This document shows, piece after piece, positions 10,222 to 21,753 of a DNA stretch of 64,000 bases; position 1 is the stretch's first letter; each line of letters opens with the position of its first letter. The translations under genes were made by a program, and so were the position numbers. The notes under the pieces are model-generated. The model was not told the DNA's origin and ran no database searches. It saw only the letters and a program-made list of their open reading frames with translations. The stretch covers positions 253,584 to 317,583 of the forward strand of contig CAUJNA010003493.1 in assembly GCA_963377175.1 (NCBI GenBank), in the 5' to 3' direction. The stretch comes from Effrenium voratum. Its lineage: Eukaryota; Sar; Dinophyceae; Suessiales; Symbiodiniaceae.

Positions 10222-11731
10222 ACATTGGGCAATGGGCAGACAGACAGAACAGTTGCAACAGAAAACCGGAAGTTACTTGTCACTCTTTGGGGAGGATATG
10301 GGGGGCGAACGATTCGAATGGGCCCGGCTCCTGTAGAGATCCTCAGGGTGGACGAGAGGGCAACACGACTTTCTTCCCGAAGACTCGGCCGTGTATGTTC
10401 AACCCGTGCCGGCCCAGCAAGGTTTCTTTGGAATCGAGCCTGAACACACAAAATAGCCAAACGAACCATAGGTGTTGGGGTGTTTCGGGGGCTTGGAGCC
10501 CAACCGCCTTGCGGAGTCTTGTTCCTTTTTCAGTGCTTCATTGCCCACTCGCCGCATGTTTGAAGCCAGCTTATCCACCACGTGGGATGGAGAAACCTCT
10601 ATAAACACAGCAATAAACCAACCAACTTCTGCCTGGCGTGGAGTTTGTCCATCAACAGGTCAACCATCACTTGATCACTTGCCCAAAGCGACTCGACCTT
10701 CTGACCGTTCGGTTTGCCAATTTGGCAGCCATGTTTGGTCACCCAAGAGGCGACCTTTATTATTTATTTCAATTTCCATTGTCAGCATTCCCGAAATCGC
10801 CCTAGGTTGAAGTTGGTGACGGAGAACCAGGAAGATGGCCAGGCGGGCATGGCTTTCCACCGATCAGCTTCTCGTTCGTTTTGTGCGCGTGGCAAGAACC
10901 AGGTCGAGTCTTCTATGTAGGTTTCATGTTAATAAGACTGCTTTTAATTACCAGTGCAACTTTGCTGTTCTTCGCATGTTGTTTAGTTTTTGCTTGATTG
11001 TTTGGTGCTGTTCATAACTAACACCAATATTGGCTGTCTACTGTTGGTTTGGGAAGGACGAGCAAGGGTGGCGGGGGGGGAATTCCCCACAACTCGAGCA
11101 GGCCAACCCCATGTTCCCGTGGCCCGTTTGCAAAAGCGGTTCAAAGGGAAGACCCATTCTCAAAGGGAAACCGAAGCCACTTCTTTTTTAATCAAGGAAG
11201 AACCCGCGGCTTGCGCAAGCCACTTGAGACCGGGAAGCTGAGGGCGGGGTCTGACAGGCCATCGAGAGAGGGGACCGCTCTGCACACTACGAGGCCGCTT
11301 CGGTTCGCGAGAATTCTGTCGGTGCTACGATCCAAACGGGTGGTTTCATGGTGGATCCCAGCCATCCCCTTAGCCTTGTGGTAGTTTCCATTTGACCCAC
11401 TAAAAGGATCTGAGGGCAGCCCGGGTTTATCAGGCTAAACCGCCGAGTCACCCGTCAGCAGGCTCCAGGGGGGGGGAGGGGGGGTGTATGACCATGAGCT
11501 GGGCGGAGGCGAGGGACACGAGGAGCCTGGAACCTTTATGGTTTATGGGTGCGTGAGAGAGAGAGAGAGAGAGAGCTTTTGGAGTTGGGTGCCCTTGTTG
11601 AAGGGCTTGGAAAAAAGTAAACCACAAGCTATTTGGGTCCAAATTCCTCTCTTTTGTTTGACCCACATACGCCATCGTACATGTTATGTGTGAAGCCACG
11701 CACGAAACCCTCGCTGGCTTAACCCGCGCAG

Positions 11732-11821
11732 GTGCGGAGGTTGGAGCTGAAAGTGCAGCCCCTGGGGCTCCACATCGAGACCGCGCTGGTCTCGGAGGCG
11801 CCCAACGGAACAGAACGGCGG
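11732..11821 (+). CDS. Putative 30-codon exon (VPS13-like group, tentative)
   Basis: ACCCGCGCAG acceptor and CGGCGG|GTTGGG donor enclose exactly 30 codons in phase 0: VRRLELKVQPLGLHIETALV, then SEAPNGTERR. The pattern of alternating hydrophobics around VQPL-L-I recalls the C-terminal half of VPS13-type proteins. This is the best member of that group. Confidence 0.47.
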
Positions 11822-13609
11822 GTTGGGGGAAATCGGAATGGGTGGAAGGCCATGGTCAAGACACGGCTTCGGTTCGTCTGCTGGGGGGATGGTCGGGATG
11901 GTCATGGACTTGGGAAAGCCATTTTTTTGGATGCAGATGGCACACTTCCTCCACAACATGGGCGGCTCCCTCACCTGAAAGGCTCTCAGAACCCTTCCAA
12001 GAAGCGCTTCTAAGAGGGTTTTACGGAGACCAAAGCCATTTTGTCCCCCCACTGGTGTGCCCAAACATGCTGTTCTTTTCCCTTGATTATCCTGAAACAT
12101 TCTTAACTATCCTCGAATGTTGTTGGACCATGTGTTTTCCAACCATGGTGATTGTTGCTGTGGTAGTTCAATCCACATTGGTGTTGTTTGCCGGCGTTTC
12201 CCCCAACTAGGCTGTTTCCCTTTATTTTCGGCACAAGCGGCCAACAAAACGCACAAGCTGATAGTGATAGTGAAGTGACTAAAAGCACCCACGACCTTCC
12301 CATTGGTCCTCTTGGGCTTACTTGCAAACTGAGCGCCCCTTATTTGGGAGGGGGGTTTCCCTTGAGAATTGACCCACCCAAAACAAGCGCCCATGGCCAC
12401 TGAGGGTCAGGGCAATTGTCCAGGTGGTGGTCTGGGTCATGGACTTGCCGCGAGCCCAGCACGGGACTGTTTGTGGGCCTCTTGTTGGTGGTTTGAGGCT
12501 TGGTACTCCCGTTTGGGAAGTATTGAAAGGGAAACCTGGAAGCCCAGCCATTTATGAATGTTTTGTTATGTGTTTTCTTTTTTGTTTTTGGGCAAATGTC
12601 AGCACCTTGAATATACTCCCGAATGTTTGCAGGTTTGCTGCAACCCGTGTAAAAAAGAAGAAACAAAAAAAGCAACCAGACTGTCCCGAAACCAGCAGAA
12701 GAGCAGGTTCTATAAACAGTTAGGTTGAAATCGATTAAAACAAAAGGAACACCAAAGAACGTCAGGGGTTTGCCGGTAGCCCAATTGACAGGCCTGAGGT
12801 GTGGCTGTCAAACTGCGAATGTGATAACGCTCCTGAATGATAAACTACTGCCCACCAAACAATACGTGCCACTTTTGGGACTCCCCCAAAAGGATTCCCT
12901 GAAAAGGGGAGTTTGGTTGGGTTCCACATGAATCTGGAGGAGAGAGTCATGGGGATGGATTCGAATCACGGAAAGGAAACCATATTCCGCAACTTGGCAT
13001 TGCGGATCTCAAGTACAAGCAGGGGAATATCCCACTTGATGTCCCAGCCAGGAGCGTTGCCACTTGAGTTCGTCTTTGTGTGACACCTCCAATGTGCTTG
13101 TTTTTCCATTTGGCTTCCCTTTAAGTCCAAGAAATGTACTCCAAGCAACAATAAAATACCAAATTTCCCAATCCACACCAACACCCATCCTAAACCAGCC
13201 CCAAAGCCACTCCAAGCTTACCTTGGCGTTTCCCAGCGATACGTTTTCTTTAGAGGAAGGAACCACTGAGTTCCATCAAGCCAACCCCATTCTCGCCCTA
13301 CACTGATGAGAGGATTCCATTTGCTCCTCGTTAAACTGAAAAACGAGGTACCCAAAACAAACAAAAAACGGTTTCCGGTTGGTTTCCCGAGCCCACACCA
13401 ACCCCAAAAACCACCCGCGAAGACACCCCACATTACTCAAAGCCCAGGAAATCCCATTTATTTCCATTGGGATCCCCCTTCAAAACACAAAACACACCTA
13501 AACAGCCACTTAAATAACCCCAAAGAGAATACCCACCCATTTCCTCTATGTCCCCCATGTCCACCCTGCCACTCCACCCGTCGATGCTTCGAGGTGCAGC
13601 GTGCTGCAG
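11822..13609. other. Intron-like stretch
   Basis: No well-bounded exon. One small ATG frame at 12928-13083 (MNLEERVMGMDSN..., 51 codons) is possible but unsupported. The rest has copies of the GGTTTCCC motif and pyrimidine runs. Confidence 0.35.
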
Positions 13610-13686
13610 ACAGGGAAGAAGGAGAACTATTCTCCGGAGCACCTCGCAGCGGCGTTGGACGCCGAGGACCGCCGCCGTCTAAATTG
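13610..13686 (+). CDS. Putative exon, charged protein
   Basis: GTGCTGCAG acceptor (or an earlier border near 13593). Frame TGKKENYSPEHLAAALDAED, then RRRLN, to AATTG|GTTTGT. Helical, charged composition. Confidence 0.42.
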
Positions 13687-13956
13687 GTTTGTGCGTGCGT
13701 GGGTGCGTGGGTGCGTGGTGGTTTCGTGGAGTCGGCTCGCGATGCGCTCCCGACCAAAGTCGACTCATGTGACCAAGCCGAAACTCCTTCGTCTTGTTTG
13801 GCGATTGTGTCCTGTTGTGTTGTTGTCTTGTTTGTGCGTTGCTGCGCGCTGCCGACATTTTTTTTCTTCACATCTCACATCTCACCGGCTTGTAGCGTGA
13901 CGCGTCCGCTCGGGCGAATCTTGCTCTATAAGTGTGTTTCTCACGGCTCGTCCGAC

Positions 13957-14154
13957 ATGGCGCCATGCCCCGATATAGAAATCTCGTCTGACGCTCACAT
14001 GAGGTCCGTTGGACTGAGCCTGGGCAGCCTTTGCCTGGTGTGCTTCGGATCCTCCATGTCCGGGACAGTGTCAACAGGCTTCAACCATGAGTTGGTGTAT
14101 GGAAACACAACTAGTGTTCAGTTTTTGGGGCCCTTTGCACATGTTGTGTCTTAA
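13957..14154 (+). CDS. Small ORF, hypothetical
   Basis: ATG in a GC-rich context opens 65 codons to TAA. It begins MAPCPDIEISSDAHMRSVGL and continues SLGSLCLVCFGSSMSG. The C-terminal third looks less coding-like, so a shorter first exon is possible. Confidence 0.3.
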   Translation: MAPCPDIEISSDAHMRSVGLSLGSLCLVCFGSSMSGTVSTGFNHELVYGNTTSVQFLGPFAHVVS

Positions 14155-14835
14155 CATAGGGCCCCCTCCCGGAAAAAAAGAAATATAAAGAGTTCCCCCA
14201 AAGAACGACAGCGCCATTTCAACACACACCAATTTGGGCAAGTGGGTAGCATCGTGCCTTCGGGAAATCCTATTTTCTGGGGCAAACATCCGATGTTTCC
14301 AAGTGGGGCGTTGCACACCGACACACCGCAGGGGTCACAAGGGGTAGTTTCCCGTTGCAAGACGCGATCTCCTCACAGGCGGCTGGAGATGGTGCGCTAG
14401 TGGACCTGAAGTATTGATGCTCGGCCGCACCTGGTACTTTTCCCTTTTTTTTGGAGCTCATCGGTCGGCTCTCGGAGTTGTGGATTGGTTTGGTGGCTCG
14501 GGGATTTGAACCTCCCTTTCGGGTCCCGTTCTTGGCTTCCTTTTGGGGAAATGAGCGATTGTGGGCTATTTAGCGCCCATTTGAGATTTGTATTTTTAAA
14601 AGAAGCACGGAAGATAAGCTAAAGGCACCCCGCGTGGCACTCACAACGCGAAGCATCTTTAAGTTTTGGGCTGGGACCTGTGTGTAACTATGGAGGCCGA
14701 AGTCTATTGCACCCCTCTTTTGGGGGCTTCGAATAGTCGGGCCTGAAAAACCATGAGCCTTTTGCAGACGCCACGCGGTCTTGAAACCCAGAGGTTCTGG
14801 GGCCCCCACTTGGCCGCGCCGCTGCGGAGATTCAG

Positions 14836-14969
14836 GTGAACCGCGGTGCGTGCGGGATCCCACAGCGGACGACTTCAAAGATCAGACCCCGGTGGTGATC
14901 CGCGAACTCATCCTGCGGAGAATCTGCTGCGTGATGACGCTGCGCCTCGGCTTCGAGTCAAACAACAAA
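14836..14969 (+). CDS. Putative exon (VPS13-like group, tentative)
   Basis: GATTCAG acceptor; frame includes DPTADDFKDQTPVVIRELIL and RRICCVMTLRLGFESNN; donor AACAAA|GTGGGC. The V-I-R-E-L-I-L...M-T-L-R-L stretch suggests a beta-strand pair. Confidence 0.43.
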
Positions 14970-15305
14970 GTGGGCAGACCGCGGTTGGAGGAGCGTGGTG
15001 GAAACTGTACTGGGGATGGGATTTCCACTTTGTATCACAGCAAGGTTATTTTCCGCATCTAAGGACAGAACTGCCCTTGCTTCGATTTATCGACGCGGGA
15101 AGCGCTTTTGACGATAGGGACGCGTCCTGCATGCTTATTTGAGTACTGCTGGGCGGTTTATCCTCAAACCACCATTCAGGGGGGCAACTTTCAGGATGTC
15201 ACTTTCATGGATCCTGTGGCAGGATGTGGGAGGTTCGTAATAAAACATATCCAGCCTTGGACCACAGACGCTAGGGTGTCTCGCTCGTGTTTCCCACGTT
15301 TACAG

Positions 15306-15466
15306 GAACCGCAGATATGTTTGATTCTGATCCTGTGGGAGGAACGCATGGTTTACCGAGGAGCTTCACTGGAACTGGCTCCTTCCGCAGGGAGCGGAAT
15401 GAAGAAGTGCAAGCCTTTGAGCTGCTTGGCTTGCAAAGAAACCTAAAGGACAGAAACACCATTTGA
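15306..15466 (+). CDS. Putative terminal exon, charged protein
   Basis: CCCACGTTTACAG acceptor. The frame reads GTADMFDSDPVGGTHGLPRS, FTGTGSFRRERNEEVQAFEL, then LGLQRNLKDRNTI and TGA at 15464. Two other frames are open too, but this one has the most natural residue mix. Product unknown. Confidence 0.45.
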
Positions 15467-17971
15467 CCCCAAGTTGACTTAAAGGCCTTTTCCTTCACGC
15501 CGTCTACCTTGGGAACATTTCAACAAAATGGAACCCAGAAAGACAGGCCGCCCAAACCACGCGCCACGAAAAAAATGGCGCGCATAGACCCCTGAGATAG
15601 CCACCATGTTGCAGGCTATGTCATACCCCATTCGCCCCGTAGGGATGGTGGTTTGCCGATAGAAATCCTCTTAGAGCAAAACGGTTTGCTTGTTGCCTTA
15701 ACCAGCAAAATGGTACGTCGTTAGGTAGCCAACCTGATGCGGGCGCAAGCAGTCCACTTGTTGCAGGTCGGATCAGTCGTCTTCTGGGGCTCTTGGGGGC
15801 ATGTTCTGAAAACCCTTGCAAGGGATGTGGGGCCAGAAGTCAAGGTTGCGTTTGTTGGGGAGCCACGACCCACACAGAATACAAGTCTCCCATGACTCAA
15901 CTTGGTGTTCAAGCACAACACCCCATTCTCAGTATTCAACGGCCGCAGCATGTTGTGACCATGGCCCACACTTGGACATACATATTTTGGTTTGAAGGGA
16001 AGTGAACCGGGAAACCCATCCACTTGGTGACCCCCCGCCTATGTTGTTGTCACATGCCCATGACGGTCCAGTGTGTGTGTGCTGCTTTGCCCAGGATGCT
16101 GCTCAGGCTGACTTTGCCCCTGGATGTTCACCAGGCCGGGACTCTTCCTTTTGTTTCCGAGTCTCCTTTGGCTTGGGAGGATTCGAGAAATGCTGAGTAA
16201 CCTCCATTGCCAGGGTTTAGAAAGGCAAACCGAGAATCAGGCAATCTTACTTGCCCCAGCAAGCCAAACCCTATCAATCAGGCCCAACAAGTATCCTTAG
16301 CATCGACGGCCAAGCATCTCCCGAAACTCTCCCACCTGCCATTTGGGGCTCTCTCGTGTGGCTCTGCCCCGTTTGGGGGTCCGACAAACCCAGCTGCAAG
16401 GTCCCGAGCTTTGAAACAATCGCCTTTGAACGTGTTTCAAGGGAAGCTAACTATTGGGGTACGTGTCAAAACGACACGGAGGAGGGACCCCAACACGGCG
16501 GCGTTCCTTTTTGGTTTCCCTATAAGCCAACCTGCCATTTGTCGTGCTTAGGTCTTCTCGAGTGGATTCTCCAAGCTTGGTTTCCTTTTTGCCTTTGACC
16601 ACAAAACCAAGGGGTGCGCAATTTCTGTACAATCCCATTTCATACTCCTCAGGCTTGCTTCGAACGCCGGTCAGATGGTGTGGTTTGCTTTTGAAAGAAC
16701 CACAGGCTTTTTCAAATGTGTTCCATTTGTGTTTGCTTTTTGTTTTCCTTTGGCGTCCTTTGGTTTCCTTCTGGCTTTCCACATGGTGGAACATCGAGTG
16801 GGCTCACTAAATTCCACACCAAAATCTTCACCTCGCCCCTGCTGGGGAGCACGTTTTTGTTTTTCTTTTTCAAGCGCTTGGGTGCCAATTCCTGGCGGAA
16901 CTATGTTACCACGACCAAAGTCACCCCGGAAGTGGTATGTTGACAGGACACCACCCCAGTTTCGGCTTTGACCCCCAGATGTTGGTCAATACGTGGTTTG
17001 AAGCGGTGTAGGCACCCGTTTTGGTTGCCACTTCGCACCGCCGGACACACAGAGGCGCGGCTGATGCTGGGGAAGATCGTCTTCGGGTGGCGGGGGTGGT
17101 CCGTCCAGGACTTCTCTGCTCCTGGGATGCGAGTTTCAGCCCACCAAAGGCCATTTCACGAGCAGCCAACCTGCTTAGCCAGAAGGGGTTTAGTTGCTTG
17201 TTTCACAATTGGACCAACCTAGTAAACAGGTTATGATCGTGGAAACTGAGGTAACTGTGGCTAGTCCCATCAAAACTTGCTAAGTAGCTTCGGAACTTTG
17301 CATTTGGGGTCTCCTCCAATCATAGTTTATATATTGGCTAGAAGCGATTGTATGGAGTAACGCAATGTTACTCGGACATAAGTGCTCACGCCGTCTGGCG
17401 ATATATTGGGTAGAATATGGAACATGATGTGCACGGTGAGTTTCTAGCCCGTGGGCCAAGCCATTTCGGAGGACCGTGCTTCTCCAGGGACCCCCCTGAA
17501 ATGGAACGCACCGTCAATCCCACCTGAATCATGTTCACAGGGACCCCAATTAGATTTCATACCCATATTTTAACATATTCCAACCATTAGAGATGCATTT
17601 CCCCCGCAAATGGAGATTAGAATCCAAACAGGAGGCTCCACAAAAGGAGATTCCTCCAAACCTGATGGTTTCTCGGGTTCCACGCTTAATCCGGAGAGTA
17701 GCGTCATGCGTCGTTTGTCCTGGCCCGGTTGACCCGAAGCGCGACACCTCCGAGCCATTGCCCGGGGAGCCACGGCCGATCAGCGACGGTTGGTGGCCAG
17801 GGCCCATTTAGGACCATCCCGTGCCAGACGCATTCCATATGGCTCCTCTAAGCACACCCCAAGATCCGCCCCTTTGTTTTTTCCTTTGAAACAAATGAAA
17901 TAAATCCAAAGGGAAGAAGAAAAAGCCAAAGAGCCACATAAACAAACCCAAATAATAAAAAAATCCGAGAG
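15467..17971. other. Intron-like stretch with two weak exon candidates
   Basis: Candidates at 16095-16140 (frame MLLRLTLPLDVHQ, GC donor CACCAG|GCCGGG) and 17053-17095 (ARLMLGKIVFGW after ACACACAG) are too weak to list alone. 17230-17560 is AT-richer than its surroundings and featureless. Confidence 0.3.
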
Positions 17972-18128
17972 CCGACCGAGCGTCTCGGGTCGCGCCAAAG
18001 CCCAAAGCGAGGTGCGGGAGCGGTTCCTCTCCAACGGCGCGGAGGAGTTGGGGGACACCTTGACCCGGGAGGTGACCCGTGCTGTGCTTCAACAGGCCGC
18101 GGACGGGGGAGCCGCTTCGGCACCAGAC
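17972..18128 (+). CDS. Putative exon, unknown protein
   Basis: GC3-rich frame containing AKAQSEVRERFLSNGAEELG and DTLTREVTRAVLQQAADGG, predicted helical. It ends near CCAGAC|GTTTTT. The acceptor lies among several AGs between 17968 and 18010. Confidence 0.4.
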
Positions 18129-18547
18129 GTTTTTTTTCCACGCCTTCTGGCTGAGGGCAAGGGAGCGCGAGCGAAGACCGGTAAGAGCGAAGGAGCTAGG
18201 AGACTTCTTGTTGATGGAAGGCAAGCTGAAGAGATCCAAATGTGCGAAGGGAGCGAAGGAGCTACCAGGAGATCTGTAAGGATGCGGTTGCGGTTTTCTT
18301 TCCCCCCTTCTGGTATTGCTGGTTCACTTTGCCACACTGACGGGCCAAAGCTCAGTCCAAAATCTGGCCAATCCTTGGTATCATGGGCACTTCTTGATGT
18401 CCAATTGCCTTGATCTTGACTGCTATTGAGTTGGATCTTTAGACTTTAACTTTTGGTTGAAAACAAGTTGGGTTTTCCACTCAACCCCCCAAAAAGTTAT
18501 TCACTTTTTGCAGGGGTCAACACCAACCAAGAAAAGCAGGGGCACTC

Positions 18548-18697
18548 TCAAAAAACGGCACGCCTATAAACCCAATCCACTTCCGCAGAGGCGCACAGGG
18601 TCAACAGCAACCAACTGATGTCCCTTTGCAAAAGCGACGCGCCTCGCAGGTGCCGAAGCTCTTCGGCAGCCAGCTGCTGATCGGCAATCCCCTGCGC
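18548..18697 (-). CDS. Minus-strand coiled-coil exon or retrocopy
   Basis: On the minus strand CTCCTCTCCCAG is followed by AQGIADQQLAAEELRHLRGA, then SLLQRD and a hydrophobic tail to a stop at 18548-18550. The frame stays open upstream to 18808. A relic-like spliced leader lies 40-60 bp upstream on the same strand, so it may be a reintegrated cDNA. Product unknown. Confidence 0.4.
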   Translation of the reverse strand, partial: AQGIADQQLAAEELRHLRGASLLQRDISWLLLTLCASAEVDWVYRRAVF

Positions 18698-18739
18698 CTG
18701 GGAGAGGAGACGTGCCAATGACTCAAGTTGGGATGTATG

Positions 18740-18763
18740 GCCTTGAGCCAAACAATATGGCCA
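18740..18763 (-). other. Relic-like dinoflagellate spliced-leader sequence
   Basis: The minus strand reads GGCCATATTGTTTGGCTCAAGG. The published dinoflagellate leader contains GCCATTTTGGCTCAAG; the match is GCCAT plus TTTGGCTCAAG with four extra bases between. It lies upstream of a minus-strand coding-like segment, as relic leaders do in retroposed genes. Confidence 0.4.
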
Positions 18764-19562
18764 TGGGTCAAAATCCCGGTTATCCCCCAGTGAACATCCC
18801 AATCCCACTAAAATAGCTCAAAATGGGTGCTAAACATGGTTGAAACTATTTTGGGTGCTATTGTTTGGGCATTTTGTCCCAAGTAACCCACAAAAAGTCG
18901 ACAGCTATGTTAAACATTGTAGTCTGTTTTGAAGGGACAAAATGCTTCGATCCCCAGTAACCCACAAAAAGTCAACAGCTTTCACCAAGATGGTGCGGGT
19001 CCGCCCGCCGCTTGGCGATATCTTAAATCAGTCTCAGTTTTTGGGACTGTGTACTCTTCCATGTCTCTTATCAGAGTTCCTTTGATTCTCTTGGACGATT
19101 TACACGTCACCTTTCGGGCCATAAGGTTGGCTGGTTGGCTGGGTGATGCTTCAAGGGGAAACGTGGAGAAGCCTTTGTAAGTGCAAAGAGTATAATCCTC
19201 CAGCCTCCCAGGGTGCATTTTTGCGTGGAGGAATTCTGTCGGGGGTGGGGGGGGTTTGAGTCAACATGAAGTGCATGCGCCCCCCACGATTGGCCAGCAG
19301 GTTCTATGACGTGGTTTGGGTGTAGTAAGGCCTTTTTGGGGCCATGTCAAATGGTAGGCTTTGGCCATCTTGAGTGCATCGAAGCACTGCTTTCCTTGCC
19401 CCCACCAAGATTCATCCCATGCACCAAGACGAATTCCAGATTCATCCCAGGAGGGCTTCGCAATTCCTGTTACTTGAATTATGACCTGAAGTGCTTCGAA
19501 GCACTTCGGTCTTTTTCAAAATATCCCAGATGCTAAGAACACGGATTCAAGATTTGTTACAG

Positions 19563-19647
19563 GAATCAGGAGTACCTGACACGAGCAAAGTCTTGGTGAA
19601 GGCGACGTCGAAGCAAGCCACCTTTTTCCCGAAAAAGACATCTTGTG
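19563..19647 (+). CDS. Putative exon with both splice borders strong
   Basis: GATTTGTTACAG acceptor and CTTGTG|GTAGGT donor enclose 85 bp: ESGVPDTSKVLVKATSKQAT, then FFPKKTSC. Lysine- and threonine-rich. One of the best-bounded exons in the window; product unknown. Confidence 0.55.
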
Positions 19648-19852
19648 GTAGGTTGCGAGGTGGCTGGGGGGAGGAACAAACCGCTGATTGATGGTATCTG
19701 GGGAACTCCGGGGTCGACATGGGGATGTGCCAAATGGGGACCCCCAAAAGTGGTGGCTTGCAAAACCAAGTTGCAAAGGGTAGCTAATACCAACTCCGAA
19801 GAGCGAATACCCATTGTTTGATTTACCTTGTTTCACTGAACATGCGCTCAGC

Positions 19853-19853
<1 letters not shown>

Positions 19854-19896
<43 letters not shown>

Positions 19897-20740
19897 AATA
19901 CAGAAAGAAACAGAAGACATAAAGAAAGAAAGAAAGAAATAAAGAAAGAAATAAAGACAGACAGACAGACAGACAGAAACAAAAAATAATTACATAAAGA
20001 AAGAAAGAAATATATAAATAAATTAATTATATAAATAAATAAATACATATATATATATATAAATAAAAAAATAATAAATAAATACATAAATACATTAAAA
20101 AAGAGTAAACAATGATGAAATATAAAAAGAAAGAACAAATAAATAAATGAATAAAGAACAATTAAACAAATAAAGGAAGACAGAAAGAAATACAGAAAGA
20201 AATACAGAAAGAAATGCAGAAAGAAATGCAGAAATAAATAAATAAATAAATACATAAATAAATAAACAATGATGAAATAAATAAAGAAATAATAGAAATA
20301 ATAAAGAAACAAATAAATAAATAAAGAAATAAAGAAAGACAGAAATAAATACATAAATAAATGCAGAAAGAAATGAAGAAAGAAAGAAATGAAGAAATAA
20401 AGAAAGAAAGCAATAAATAAATAACTAAAGAAAGAACGAAAGACACAAAGAAAGAACGAAAGAAAGAAAGACAAAAGGAAATAACAAAATAAATAAAGAA
20501 GTAATAAAGAAATAAGGAAAGAAAGCAAGCAAGGAAGGAAGGAAGGAAGGAAAGACATAATAAGGAAAAGAAGAAGATATATCCTTAAATGCAGAAATAA
20601 CGATAAGTAAACAACGACGGGAAGAAACAAAATAGCAAAGCGCAGCAGCGCAATGCAGCTAGCACAGCAAGGCAAAGAAACAAAGGGAAGGAGGGAAGGA
20701 GGGCAGGAGGGAAGGAAAAAAGAAGGGAAGAAGGGAAGAA
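19854..20740 (+). repeat. 0.9 kb purine-rich GAAA/AAAT tetranucleotide tract
   Basis: Almost pure A and G on the plus strand: GAAA runs, then AAAT and GACA variants, then GGAA. The 303-codon minus-strand frame across it (S/F/L/Y only) is an artefact. Confidence 0.95.
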
Positions 20741-20870
20741 GGGACCGCCCCCAACTCAACCTTAAACCCAGACTAAGTCAAACCCAAACTGACCAAATCA
20801 GCCCCTAACCATCCCTGCCCCAAACCACTCTAGAACAACAAAGAGTAGCCCAGCCTAACCCAAGATGGCT

Positions 20871-21047
20871 CTGTGCAAGTTGCTCTGCGCAAGTAGCTCC
20901 GTGCAGACGGCTCTGTGTAAGTTCGCACATGGCTCTGTGCAACTGACTCTGTGCAAAATGGCTCTGGGCAAGTTGCTCTGCGCAAGACAAGTTAGCTCGG
21001 CACAAATAGCTCTACGCAAGTGACTCTGTGCAAGTAGCTCTTCGCAA
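20871..21047 (+). repeat. Degenerate minisatellite, about 16-bp unit
   Basis: GGCTCTGTGCAAGT and variants (TGCTCTGCGCAAGT, GACTCTGTGCAAGT) recur about eleven times at roughly 15-17 bp spacing. Confidence 0.85.
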
Positions 21048-21049
21048 AG

Positions 21050-21201
21050 CCAACCCTAACCAACCCTAAGCCAACCACGAGCCAACCCTAAACCACCCTA
21101 AGCCCACCCTAAGCCCACCCCAAGCCTACTCCAAACCCACTCTAAACCAACCCCAAAACCAACCCCAAAACCAACCCTCATCCCAACCAACCCTAAACCC
21201 A
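21050..21201 (+). repeat. Telomere-like degenerate CCCTAAA array
   Basis: Repeated CCAACCCTAA, CACCCTAAGCC and CAACCCTAAACCC units, related to the TTTAGGG type telomere repeat reported for dinoflagellates and plants. Internal and degenerate. Confidence 0.55.
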
Positions 21202-21484
21202 CGGTTGGACGGTTGGCTTGGAGGGGGTCGGATGGGTCGGGGCTGGGAGCTGGAGGTGTTGGAGGGTTGGAAAGGTTCATGCAGGAGGGGCCTACCTATA
21301 GGGACCACATATATTCTTATTCAGTACATACGTTATGCCAAAGCCAAGATTTGGATATTAATCCAACTACAAAGATTTGTGCGCTTTAAACAAAAAACAT
21401 ACTGAAACTCAGGATGAAGGTTCCACAAGTTTGTTCTAAGCATTGCCCGGGTCTCTCATTTTTTTGCCGCGGCTCGATCGCCAG

Positions 21485-21576
21485 GAGCTCTTGAGGGCCT
21501 TGGAGCTGGCGGCCTTTGGGTGCACGACCTTCAAGCCCCAGGCCTCGGGCTTCCAAGTTGCACCGGCACCAAAGTA
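21485..21576 (+). CDS. Putative terminal exon
   Basis: ATCGCCAG acceptor, phase 0 frame ELLRALELAAFGCTTFKPQA, SGFQVAPAPK, TAG at 21574. A donor CAA|GTTGCA inside leaves the 3' border open. Confidence 0.42.
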
Positions 21577-21719
21577 GACTTCAGCCATCTAGCAGTCCAT
21601 CTAGCAGCTGAAGAAGTGAGGCATGCAAAACGCTAGCTCAGCTTTCGCCCAACCAACAAGACTCGTCTTTCGCATTCTGTCTCGCAAAAAAAATCCTGGG
21701 TTGCGGCGCTCCCTTTCAG

Positions 21720-21753
21720 GTCGAACTGTCAAACCTGTTTCGCAGAGCCGAAG
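21720..21753 (+). CDS. Putative micro-exon
   Basis: GGCGCTCCCTTTCAG acceptor, VELSNLFRRAE, donor GAAG|GTCGAG. Only 34 bp, so supported by borders more than by length. Confidence 0.33.

Noticed and set aside
19848..20759. 303-codon minus-strand open frame rich in F, L, S and Y
   Set aside because: It is the translation of the GAAA/AAAT tetranucleotide tract; codon content is purely repeat-driven.
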